DNA from: Isoperla grammatica | Taxonomy: Eukaryota > Arthropoda > Insecta > Plecoptera > Perlodidae | NCBI GenBank assembly: GCA_945910005.1 | Contig: OX246743.1 | Location: forward strand, 6,384,300 to 6,448,299 | Direction: 5' to 3' | DNA: 64,000 nucleotides | In this document: positions 32,803 to 43,500 of the stretch, in pieces | How the letters are laid out: every line of letters starts with the position of its first letter | How positions within the stretch are numbered: position 1 is the stretch's first letter | Translations under genes and position numbers: made by a program | Notes under the pieces: generated by a model | Seen by the model: the letters and a program-made list of their open reading frames with translations, nothing else | Told to the model about the DNA's origin: nothing | Databases searched by the model: none

Positions 32803-35604
32803 CAAGTCGCCTATACTTGTCTGCAGCCGCGCAGTTGTACTACCTAGCACGAGGTTGAGACAAGTCGCCTATACTTGTCTGCAGCCGCGCAGTTGTACTA
32901 CCTAGCACGAGGTTGAGACAAGTCGCCTATACTTGTCTGCAGCCGCGCAGTTGTACTACCCAGCACGAGGTTGAGACAAGTCGCCTATACTTGTCTGCAG
33001 CCGCGCAGTTGTATACTACCTAGCACGAGGTTGAGACAAGTCGCCTATACTTGTCAGCAGCCGCGCAGTTGTACTACCCAGCACGAGGTTGAAACAAGTC
33101 GCCTATACTTGTCTGCAGCCGCGCAGTTGTATACTACCTAGCACGAGGTTGAGACAAGTCGCCTATACTTGTCTGCAGCCGCGCAGTTGTACTACCCAGC
33201 ACGAGGTTGAAACAAGTCGCCTATACTTGTCCAAACCCGCGCAGTTGTACTACCTAGCACGAGGTTGAAACAAGTCGCCTATACTTGTCTGCAGCCGCGC
33301 AGTTGTATACTAGCTAGCATGAGGTTGAAACAAGTCGCCTATACTTGTCTGCAGCCGCGCAGTTGTACTGCCTAGCACGAGGTTGAAACAAGTCGCCTAT
33401 ACTTGTCTGCAGCCGCGCAGTTGTACTACCTAGCACGAGGTTGAGACAAGTCGCCTATACTTGTCTGCAGCCGCGCAGTTGTACTACCTAGCACGAGGTT
33501 GAAACAAGTCGCCTATACTTGTCTGCAGCCGCGCAGTTGTACTACCCAGCACGAGGTTGAAACAAGTCGCCTATACTTGTCTGCAGCCGCGCAGTTGTAT
33601 ACTACCTAGCACGAGGTTGAAACAAGTCGCCTATACTTGTCTGCAGCCGCGCAGTTGTACTACCCAGCACGAGGTTGAAACAAGTCGCCTATACTTGTCT
33701 GCAGCCGCGCAGTTGTACTACCTAGCACGAGGTTGAGACAAGTCGCCTATACTTGTCTGCATCCGCGCAGTTGTACTAGCTAGCACGAGGTTGAGACAAG
33801 TCGCCTATACTTGTCTGCAGCCGCGCAGTTGTACTACCTAGCACGAGGTTGAGACAAGTCGCCTATACTTGTCTGCAGCCGCGCAGTTGTACTACCTAGC
33901 ACGAGGTTGAGACAAGTCGCCTATACTTGTCTGCAGCCGCGCAGTTGTACTACCTAGCACGAGGTTGAGACAAGTCGCCTATACTTGTCTGCAGCCGCGC
34001 AGTTGTATACTACCTAGCACGAGGTTGAAACAAGTCGCCTATACTTGTCTGCAGCCGCGCAGTTGTATACTACCTAGCACGAGGTTGAAACAAGTCGCCT
34101 ATACTTGTCTGCAGCCGCGCAGTTGTACTACCCAGCACGAGGTTGAAACAAGTCGCCTATACTTGTCTGCAGCCGCGCAGTTGTACTACCTAGCACGAGG
34201 TTGAGACAAGTCGCCTATACTTGTCTGCAGCCGCGCAGTTGTACTACCTAGCACGAGGTTGAGACAAGTCGCCTATACTTGTCTGCAGCCGCGCAGTTGT
34301 ATACTACCTAGCACGAGGTTGAAACAAGTCGCCTATACTTGTCTGCAGCCGCGCAGTTGTACTACCTAGCATGAGGTTGAGACAAGTCGCCTATACTTGT
34401 CTGCAGCCGCGCAGTTGTATACTACCTAGCATGAGGTTGAGACAAGTCGCCTATACTTGTCTGCAGCCGCGCAGTTGTACTACCTAGCATGAGGTTGAGA
34501 CAAGTCGCCTATACTTGTCTGCAGCCGCGCAGTTGTACTACCTAGCATGAGGTTGAGACAAGTCGCCTATACTTGTCTGCAGCCGCGCAGTTGTACTACC
34601 TAGCACGAGGTTGAGACAAGTCGCCTATACTTGTCTGCAGCCGCGCAGTTGTACTACCTAGCATGAGGTTGAGAGAAGTCGCCTATACTTGTCTGCAGCC
34701 GCGCAGTTGTACTACCTAGCATGAGGTTGAAACAAGTCGCCTATACTTGTCTGCAGCCGCGCAGTTGTACTACCTAGCATGAGGTTGAGACAAGTCGCCT
34801 GTACTTGTCTGCAGCCGCGCAGTTGTATACTACCTAGCACGAGGTTGAGACAAGTCGCCTATACTTGTCAGCAGCCGCGCAGTTGTATACTAGCTAGCAC
34901 GAGGTTGAGACAAGTCGCCTATACTTGTCTGCAGCCGCGCAGTTGTATACTACCTAGCACGAGGTTGAAACAAGTCGCCTATACTTGTCTGCAGCCGCGC
35001 AGTTGTATACTAGCTAGCACGAGGTTGAAACAAGTCTCCTATACTTGTCTGCAGCCGCGCAGTTGTGTACTAGCTAGCACGAGGTTGAAACAAGTCGCCT
35101 ATACTTGTCTGCAGCCGCACAGTTGTATACTAGCTAGCATGAGGTTGAGACAAGTCTTCTATACTTGTCAGCAGCCGCGCAGTTGTATACTAGCTAGCAC
35201 GAGGTTGAAACAAGTCGCCTATACTTGTCAGAGCCGCGCAGTTGTATACTAGCTAGCACGAGGTTGAAACAAGTCTCCTATACTTGTCAGCAGCCGCGCA
35301 GTTGTATACTAGCTTGGCACGAGGTTGAAACAAGTCGCCTATACTTGTCTGCAGCCGCGCAGTTGTATACTAGCTAGCATGAGGTTGAAACAAGTCGCCT
35401 ATACTTGTCTGCAGCCGCGCAGTTGTATACTAGCTAGCATGAGGTTGAAACAAGTCTCCTATACTTGTCAGAGCCGCGCAGTTGTATACTAGCTAGCATG
35501 AGGTTGAAACAAGTCTCCTATACTTGTCTGCAGCCGCGCAGTTGTATACTAGCTAGCATGAGGTTGAGACAAGTCTTCTATACTTGTCAGCAGCCGCGCA
35601 GTTG

Positions 35605-35973
35605 TTGCAGCGAGGCCCGAGTGGAAATGTCAGAACGAGACTGATATTTGGAAGCGCATCGAGGCCGCCCGCGCTCGTGCCTGCATGATGGATGAGAAGG
35701 TGAACGTGATGGGGAGGGGGAGGGGGGGGTAACGGGCCGGAGATCGGAAACCCTCCGTTCTAAGGGCAGGCCAATTTTTACTTCCCATAATATTGTGAAG
35801 ACGAGCGTCGCCTTTCATAGACTGTTGCATGTGATAGCGCAGCTACACTCGCTGCAGGTAAACATGGGACACTATAGGTGATGTAATAGCAAATAGGGCT
35901 CCCTGATTAAAGCTCTAAATACAGAATTTGGTTTTTAGCAGCATCGTTGGCCAATATTGATAAATAGGACATT
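35605..35973. other. Spacer after the 58-bp satellite
   Basis: The first 200 bases are GC-rich, with a G-run at about 35712-35730, followed by AT-rich spacer. A minus-strand frame of 66 codons (35630-35830) has no domain. Confidence 0.55.
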
Positions 35974-36134
35974 TAGGGCCTGTCTTACAAAGTCTCAATA
36001 AGAAGTTATCAGTTGCAAATAAGCTATTTGTTGAATTTTAATCAAAGGTTTTGATTAGCGAATGCCATAGTGAAAACAAGCTATTCGACGAAAATATACT
36101 TATTAGAACATTGTTGGCTATTATACCGGGCCTT
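35974..36134 (-). mobile_element. Dispersed MITE family B, copy 1
   Basis: This segment matches the reverse complement of 60045-60194. Shared phrases are TAGGGCC then GTCTTACAA, AATAAGAAGTTAT, AAGCTATTTG, GGTTTTGATT, TGCCAT and ACAAGCTATTCGACGAA. The terminal repeats are well kept in copy 2 but eroded at the right end of this copy. No coding capacity. Confidence 0.75.
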
Positions 36135-36659
36135 AAAAATAATATTAATATGAATATTTTTGATATAATTCAAAAACCATATTTTTTTGTCACTTTTTGT
36201 AATAGTCTAGATGTGTGCACTGCTGTACCGTAGCATTGATCACTGATCCAGTATGTCGGGTGTCACGTGGCCACAACGCCCCAATAAAAACCTTTCAGTC
36301 ACATGAATAATCAAACATACTTTGAAATACTCAACTTTCATTCCCTCTAGCTCGAATTCTTTCCTCTCAGGCACCGAGTTCGCCTACTAGTTAAGATGTT
36401 TTGACAGCATAATTAATCGAGCCCCAGCTTGAGCTGACTGATAGAGTTAATGCCGCCTCGCATAGGTACGCAGAGGATTGCGGTGAAGTAAGAGGCCGCA
36501 CTCAATGCCATCAATCTGAGAGAAAGTGGTAAATTGGAAGAAACATAAATTATTACTAATAGTGTGGAGGCTTGTAACCGTGTCGACAAGTCTACCTAAT
36601 GTAGTCGACGAGAGTTTTAAGTACCTCGTCGAGACATGCATTGAATGGCATTCATTGGC
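36135..36659. other. Spacer
   Basis: Mixed-composition spacer with no recognisable gene. Two overlapping opposite-strand frames at 36447-36714 show no domain. Confidence 0.55.
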
Positions 36660-36773
36660 TGGAATTCAAAGTCCTCCCCTACCTATAGGGGCGCCCGTTA
36701 TTTCTCATAAATAAAACAAAGGTGTAGCAATAGCGGGCGCCCTAGGGGGAGGGAACGACTGTGAATAAGGACC
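36660..36773. mobile_element. Palindromic MITE family C, copy 1 (partial)
   Basis: It has the left-arm phrase TACCTATAGGGGCGCCCGTT, a TTTCTCATAAATAAAACAAA centre and the right-arm phrase TAGCGGGCGCCCTAGGGG. The outermost arms are not well matched here, so the copy is eroded compared with copy 4. Confidence 0.7.
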
Positions 36774-37090
36774 ATAGGGTACGCACAACACCAAAACACA
36801 ACAATGAAACAAATGAATTGAACCGATGGACTAACAAGCTGTCAAAAAATATATAAACTTCTGAAGTTAGAAAAAACAAACGTTCAGAACGTTTACAAAC
36901 TTTCAGATAGTTGCTGTCCATTACTGAACATAAATTTTAACTGGTGAGCAGTTACTATCGTTACAACTAATTGTTTCTCCTCATTATTTGCAAAGCTATT
37001 ACTATGACATCTTGTTGTTTGTCCACCAGTTCAATTCATTTATTCCATTGTTGTGGTTCGGCTGTTACGTCAGTTGCATGTTCCCAATAA

Positions 37091-37194
37091 TCGTCTCCTA
37101 CCCATAGGGGCGCCCGTTATTTCCCATGAATAAAACAAATGACTAGCAACAGCGGGCGCCCCTAGGGGGAGGGAACGACTGTGAATAAGGACCA
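37091..37194. mobile_element. Palindromic MITE family C, copy 2
   Basis: Nearly the same sequence as copy 1, including AGGGGCGCCCGTTATTTC, an AATAAAACAAATGACTAGC-like centre, GCGGGCGCCCCTAGGGG and the trailing GGGAACGACTGTGAATAAGG. Copies 1 and 2 share their downstream flank (AAGGACCATAG), so they arose by a wider local duplication or one is a copy of the other with its flank. Confidence 0.75.
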
Positions 37195-37292
37195 TAGTCG
37201 TTCCCTGCTCCTAGGAACGCCCGTTGCCAGGTAAAAATGTATGCATGTTATTTTCTATAAAGTAAACAAATCCATATAGCAACAACGGGCGC
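37195..37292. mobile_element. Palindromic MITE family C, copy 3
   Basis: It follows copy 2 immediately: GTCGTTCCCTGCTCCTAGGA, then ACGCCCGTTG, a centre with TGTTATTTTCTATAAAGTAA, and AACAACGGGCGCC. The centre keeps the ATGTTATTT and AAACAAATCCATA phrases seen in copy 4. Confidence 0.7.
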
Positions 37293-38081
37293 CCATACAT
37301 ACATAAACATACATATATATATATCATGAAATCAACGAGAGTCCCGAGCCTAGGCAACTCCATAAAGCACCACTTATATAGAAACATAAAATATGGAGTT
37401 TCCAACTACTATGGAACATAACAAAACAATATTTGTTCTCAATCGTATTTCGTAGTCCTGCCAGAGCATCGGGTGGTGCGACATATTTCTGTGGTGTGTT
37501 ATCATTTAGAACGTAGCCAACAGCTAACAGAGGTCAACTTAACACTGCCTTCTAACTATTTTCACGATTTCACTTAACTTCTGTCAGCCAAACTGCTGCT
37601 AGTGGCCATAGTGTGAACAAGGTATAAGAAGCGGCGGTAAGGGATGGTTAACACAATCACTGTTGAATCACAGTAACACAAAAATGAAATAAAATCCGGA
37701 GGACCACTTTAGTATAAGAATGTAAACAATGAAAAGATAAATAATGCAATGATGAAATATACAATGATATAAACGGACTGTAAAACTAAGGCGCAAGTGT
37801 CACATCACTAGATCTAAGATTCCATGTACTAGAGATAACACTATTGATGAATGATAGATAACTATAAATGTAAATGTAAATGTAAATGATTCAATGTAAG
37901 TGGTAGTTGGGGGAACAGTAGCTCGCCACCAACTTAACCGTGAGTTCGACAGGCGAAGACTGACGCGCCCGTAGCAGAATGCCAAGGGTAGTACCCCCAC
38001 TCAACATCTTGCCGTCCAGGGGTAGACAAATACCCACCACACAACACAGTTATTACAAAACCCAACAATCACACTAATTAT
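37293..38081. other. Spacer with short simple repeats
   Basis: A CATA/TATA-rich run lies at about 37290-37325 and an AAATGT repeat of about four units at 37866-37889. Several short reading frames are present, none with a recognisable domain. Confidence 0.6.
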
Positions 38082-38232
38082 AAGGTTGGAATTCATAGTC
38101 GGCCCCTACACCTAGGGGCGCCCATTGTTACTAAGGTAACAGTTGTTTCCATGTTATTTCCCATAAACAAAACAAATCCATAGCAACAATGGGTGCCCCA
38201 AGGTGTAGGGGCCGACTATGAATTCCAACCTA
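38082..38232. mobile_element. Palindromic MITE family C, copy 4 (intact)
   Basis: The terminal inverted repeats span about 48 bp. The left arm starts AAGGTTGGAATTCATAGTCG, and the right arm is its complement ending in CGACTATGAATTCCAACCT. The arms differ at only a few positions inside the GGGGCGCCCATTGTT segment. The whole 150-bp unit can fold into one hairpin with an AT-rich loop region. It encodes nothing. TA dinucleotides lie near both ends, but the exact target duplication is not certain. Confidence 0.85.
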
Positions 38233-39719
38233 AGTGAGTCAACGCGACCCGATACTATCACAGGGCGCAGCTCACGAGAAACAGACACAACCCCAGCTCT
38301 GCGCTTGAGAGCGAGCAAAGCGACGAACATTATATCTCATTTGTTCTTTATTGGTGTATCTGCTCCCGAAGCACGTTATCCTAAATGGGCCACTACCAAA
38401 TCTATAACCAATGTTTCATTCGGTTAGCGAAGTTTATCAATATCTTTGTGGGCGATGTGGTGGGGGGTGAGGGGGAGGTAGAGGAGGGGTAAATCGATAA
38501 TATATTTGTGTAACATTTCTCTTCGTAGTCAGGTAGCTAGGGAGGCACGTTTGCCAGAGAGTTGAAGGGATGGGCTGTAGGGGGGGGGGGGGGGGGGGGG
38601 GCTAAGAGCCCACTCGCGGGACGAGACTATTGGATTCACTTATCTTACATTTACGAACTTTCTTTTTGAACTCTTTAAAACGGTAGCGGAAAACTTTTCA
38701 TATACGTTTGTTAGAAAGTTGTTCCGAGTCCTTTTTAAATGGTATTATTTCTAATCACATTAAATTATTTGTGTCCTTTTTAGACATTTCCATTTTGAGT
38801 AGTTTCTGTTGAAACAATTATAATGATGGCATTCATATTTAAATAAGACATAATTGGGCTACGATGCTTTTAGGTTCGTCCTAGTTCGAGCCAAGCGCGT
38901 CATTCAGTTATGTTAAACCGGTCTTTATTAATGCGTACTGGGATACTCCTGATTTTAAACCTGCGCAAAACGAAGGTTGTGTATCCTTTTGAACGCCAGA
39001 TATAATATTGAAAAGGTTATAAGAGTATGTGGATTCGTAAAAATTAAAAACTGAGCTAACACATTTCGGTTGTAATAATTGGAGAAATTAGTTAAATTAA
39101 ATATTCTTTAATTAGCTGTCCCCAATAACAAAAAAAGTGAATAAAATATTTTATACTTTATCAATGCATGTTTTAGTAATCAGGAAACTACATTGTGTAG
39201 ACAACACTTTTCAGCTTTGTACAGCATCCTCAAGATATTGTCTAAAAAAAAAAAGGTGAATTTGACTGTTTTAATATTGAGAGTACCGCTCCGCCTTAAT
39301 CCTTGTTAGAAACCAAAGCTTATTAAACCCCGGAGTTTTGTAGCGTCATTAGTTTAATTAAACGTGAATCACGTGAGCTGCCGCGGGGTAGAAACGTCGG
39401 GCGCACCCATAAATTACTCCCGGTTGTCGTAAACGTTATTGAAATTTCTCCAACGACAGCAGCGAGGGAAAAGGGTGAGTGAACGTAACGCAACTATACA
39501 GCGCTCTTAGATTCACACACCTACATTGCAGTAATCCACTTTATACCGAAGCTCTAATTTGATTCGGTCTTGTGAGAGGAGAAAATTGTCCAGAGATTGC
39601 TGTCGTGTCGTTGCCTGGGCTCTACTTGCTGGGTAAACGTGAGCAGTAAATATCGTGAGGGGTGAAGAGGGTGGTGACGCATTGAAGCCGGGGGGCAGGG
39701 GGGGGGGGTGTACAGACTG
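38233..39719. other. Spacer with a 22-G run
   Basis: It contains a run of 22 consecutive guanines at 38580-38601, an A-run near 39244 and a G-run near 39700. No recognisable gene. A GTGAGT donor-like site near 39475 follows a purine-rich stretch, but no exon can be supported. Confidence 0.55.
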
Positions 39720-40262
39720 TGGTGACGCAAGGTGTGATCTTGATGGCGATGCATTCAGCTTTACTCAAACCATGGAGTTGTATGTACTATTATAAATCCA
39801 TGCTCAAACCATGCTCAAAAAGTCCTTCCTTAGTCAAGGTCCACTTGATCTCCGCCTAGCGGAGGCTCGTCGAACTCGCAAATTAGGTCGTCGCAGTCCG
39901 TTCAACAGTGTTAAAAATCACATGTTATTCAAATGGGAAAAACGTTAAAGATAGCATGTGATGTGATCTGTCAAAATATCTTTGCCTAAAAGGACATGCT
40001 GCATTCGATCAAAATGTCTGATTTACGTTATTTAAGTATTAGTTTATAATACATGATCCCCAGCGTGCATTTACTATTAAATCTGTTTCTGTAGTGGGCG
40101 ACAAAATGGTGGTTTTGGTTCCCTTCCAACGACCTAACTTGGCAGTTCAACATGGTTCGACCACGTTCGACGAGCCTGAGCTAGGCGATGATCAATAGAC
40201 CTTGTGGTGACGCAAGGTAGGCCTATAATCTTAATGGTGGTGCATTGAGCTTAACTGAAACA
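39720..40262. repeat. Direct repeat pair flanking an inverted-repeat element
   Basis: 39720-39773 (GTGGTGACGCAAGGTGTGAT and following, to ACTCAAAC) matches 40205-40262 in direct orientation, with a 6-base indel. Between them lies the inverted-repeat element 39835-40204. A phrase GTCCTT(CC)TTAGT also occurs after both. The layout suggests a local duplication around, or caused by, the inserted element. Confidence 0.65.
39835..40204. mobile_element. Inverted-repeat element, 370 bp, about 40-bp arms
   Basis: The left arm (39835-39875) starts CAAGGTCCACTTGATC and contains CGCCTAGCGGAGGCTCGTCGAAC. The right arm (40165-40204), reverse-complemented, starts CAAGGTCTATTGATC and contains CGCCTAGCTCAGGCTCGTCGAAC, matching at about 34 of 40 positions. 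A third arm-like copy lies at 40469-40503 and a shorter relative at 59910-59983. No coding sequence. Confidence 0.7.
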
Positions 40263-40288
40263 GTCCTTAGTAACTCGTTAAAGGGGCT

Positions 40289-40423
40289 GTGGATTCGGAC
40301 TCCGGCATGTACGTTGAAGAGCTGAACGTCGAACTCACGCCATCGAACCAATCAGAATGAAGCTGCGTTCAGCAGAGCCGAATATGATTGGTTCGTTCTT
40401 CGACGTCGAGGTCGGGAATCCAC
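40289..40423. mobile_element. Small inverted-repeat element, 135 bp
   Basis: The ends are GTGGATTCGG and its counterpart CGGGAATCCAC. An inner perfect 11-bp pair, CGAACCAATCA and TGATTGGTTCG, lies at 40344-40354 and 40385-40395, with further partial pairing around ACGTCGAA. Probably a MITE. It carries an inverted CCAAT pair. Confidence 0.6.
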
Positions 40424-40468
40424 CATTAACGAAATTCCGCTAGCAGGATTGAGAGGACCTTGACGCGC

Positions 40469-40512
40469 AAGGTCAACTTGATCTTCGTCTAGCGGAGGCT
40501 CGTCCGGTCAAG
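40469..40512. repeat. Third arm of the 39.8-kb inverted-repeat family
   Basis: CAAGGTCAACTTGATCTTCG is followed by TCTAGCGGAGGCTCGTC, close to the left arm at 39835. The phrase TCAAGTAGACCTTG follows at once and is an approximate complement of its start, giving a short hairpin. It lies directly before the 80-bp satellite. Confidence 0.6.
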
Positions 40513-40534
40513 TAGACCTTGGGTGACGTCAATT

Positions 40535-43500
40535 CACGTGACGTCACATCGGCCATATTGGAGGCCGCCTATAGTACTATTTCAAGTTACATTTAGCTGT
40601 CAATAGGGAGTATTCACGTGTCGTCACATCGGCCATATTGGAGGCCGCCTATAGTACTATTTCAAGTTTCATTTAGCTGTCAATAGGGAGTATTCACGTG
40701 TCGTCACATCGGCCATATTGGAGGCCGCCTATAGTACTATTTCAAGTTTCATTTAGCTGTCAATAGGGAGTATTCACGTGACGTCACATCGGCCATATTG
40801 GAGGCCGCCTATAGTACTATTTCAAGTTACATTTAGCTGTCAATAGGGCGTATTCACGTGACATCGGCCATATTGGAGGCCACCTATAGTACTATTTCAA
40901 GTTACATTTAGCTGTCAATAGGGAGTATTCACGTGACATCGGCCATATTGGAGGCCACCTATAGTACTATTTCAAGTTACATTTAGCTGTCAATAGGGAG
41001 TATTCACGTGACATCGGCCATATTGGAGGCCGCCTATAGTACTATTTCAAGTATCATTTAGCTGTCAATAGGGAGTATTCACGTGACGTCACATCGGCCA
41101 TATTGGAGGCCGCCTATAGTACTATTTCAAGTTTCATTTAGCTGTCAATAGGGAGTATTCACGTGACGCCACATCGGCCATATTGGAGGCCGCCTATAGT
41201 ACTATTTCAAGTATCATTTAGCTGTCAATAGGGAGTATTCACGTGACGTCACATCGGCCATATTGGAGGCCGCCTATAGTACTATTTCAAGTATCATTTA
41301 GCTGTCAATAGGGAGTATTCACGTGACGTCACATCGGCCATATTGGAGGCCGCCTATAGTACTATTTCAAGTATCATTTAGCTGTCAATAGGGAGTATTC
41401 ACGTGACCTCACATCGGCCATATTGGAGGCCGCCTATAGTACTATTTCAAGTATCATTTAGCTGTCAATAGGGAGTATTCACGTGACCTCACATCGGCCA
41501 TATTGGAGGCCGCCTATAGTACTATTTCAAGGTCATTTAGCTGTCAATAGGGAGTATTCACGTGACGTCACATCGGCCATATTGGAGGCCGCCTATAGTA
41601 CTATTTCAAGTATCATTTAGCTGTCAATAGGGAGTATTCACGTGACGCCACATCGGCCATATTGAAGGCCGCCTATAGTACTATTTCAAGTTACATTTAG
41701 CTGTCAATAGGGAGTATTCACGTGACGCCACATCGGCCATATTGGAGGCCGCCTATAGTACTATTTCAAGTATCATTTAGCTGTCAATAGGGAGTATTCA
41801 CGTGACGTCACATCGGCCATATTGGAGGCCGCCTATAGTACTATTTCAAGGTCATTTAGCTGTCAATAGGGAGTATTCACGTGACGTCACATCGGCCATA
41901 TTGGAGGCCGCCTATAGTACTATTTCAAGGTCATTTAGCTGTCAATAGGGAGTATTCACGTGACATCGGCCATATTGGAGGCCGCCTATAGTACTATTTC
42001 AAGGTCATTTAGCTGTCAATAGGGAGTATTCACGTGACGTCACATCGGCCATATTGGAGGCCGCCTATAGTACTATTTCAAGTATCATTTAGCTGTCAAT
42101 AGGGAGTATTCACGTGACGTCACATCGGCCATATTGGAGGCCGCCTATAGTACTATTTCAAGTATCATTTAGCTGTCAATAGGGAGTATTCACGTGACGT
42201 CACATCGGCCATATTGGAGGCCGCCTATAGTACTATTTCAAGTATCATTTAGCTGTCAATAGGGAGTATTCACGTGACGTCACATCGGCCATATTGGAGG
42301 CCGCCTATAGTACTATTTCAAGTATCATTTAGCTGTCAATAGGGAGTATTCACGTGACCTCACATCGGCCATATTGGAGGCCGCCTATAGTACTATTTCA
42401 AGTTACATTTAGCTGTCAATAGGGAGTATTCACGTGACGTCACATCGGCCATATTGGAGGCCACCTATAGTACTATTTCAAGTATCATTTAGCTGTCAAT
42501 AGGGAGTATTCACGTGACGTCACATCGGCCATATTGGAGGCCGCCTATAGTACTATTTCAAGTATCATTTAGCTGTCAATAGGGAGTATTCACGTGACGT
42601 CACATCGGCCATATTGGAGGCCGCCTATAGTACTATTTCAAGTTTCATTTAGCTGTCAATAGGGAGTATTCACGTGACCTCACATCGGCCATATTGGAGG
42701 CCGCCTATAGTACTATTTCAAGTTACATTTAGCTGTCAATAGGGAGTATTCACGTGACGTCACATCGGCCATATTGGAGGCCACCTATAGTACTATTTCA
42801 AGTATCATTTAGCTGTCAATAGGGAGTATTCACGTGACGTCACATCGGCCATATTGGAGGCCGCCTATAGTACTATTTCAAGTATCATTTAGCTGTCAAT
42901 AGGGAGTATTCACGTGACGTCACATCGGCCATATTGGAGGCCGCCTATAGTACTATTTCAAGTATCATTTAGCTGTCAATAGGGAGTATTCACGTGACGT
43001 CACATCGGCCATATTGGAGGCCGCCTATAGTACTATTTCAAGTTACATTTAGCTGTCAATAGGGAGTATTCACGTGACGTCACATCGGCCATATTGGAGG
43101 CCGCCTATAGTACTATTTCAAGTTTCATTTAGCTGTCAATAGGGAGTATTCACGTGACGTCACATCGGCCATATTGGAGGCCGCCTATAGTACTATTTCA
43201 AGTATCATTTAGCTGTCAATAGGGAGTATTCACGTGACGTCACATCGGCCATATTGGAGGCCGCCTATAGTACTATTTCAAGTATCATTTAGCTGTCAAT
43301 AGGGAGTATTCACGTGACGTCACATCGGCCATATTGGAGGCCGCCTATAGTACTATTTCAAGTTACATTTAGCTGTCAATAGGGAGTATTCACGTGACGT
43401 CACATCGGCCATATTGGAGGCCGCCTATAGTACTATTTCAAGTATCATTTAGCTGTCAATAGGGAGTATTCACGTGACGTCACATCGGCCATATTGGAGG

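Larger units (their letters stand above)
20261..35604. repeat. 58-bp satellite array, about 262 copies, 15.3 kb
   Basis: The monomer reads TGTACTACCTAGCACGAGGT, then TGAAACAAGTCGCCTATACT, then TGTCAGCAGCCGCGCAGT, for 58 bp. Length variants are 60 bp (GTATACTACC) and 57 bp (CAGAGCC for CAGCAGCC). Base variants are CCTAGC, CCCAGC or GCTAGC; GAAAC or GAGAC; GTCGCC or GTCTCC; TCAGCAG or TCTGCAG. The first 1.5 kb is almost all 58-bp TCAGCAG type. TCTGCAG and 60-bp types grow common later, and the last 0.8 kb is mostly 60-bp GCTAGC type. Runs of 57/60-bp monomers stay in one frame, which creates the reading frames of up to 214 codons. Each monomer contains the inverted pair ACAAGT/ACTTGT with a 7-base spacer. 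Confidence 0.98.

Noticed and set aside
20261..35604. CRISPR array
   Set aside because: The repeats are contiguous 57-60-bp monomers with no unique spacers, in eukaryotic context. It is a satellite.
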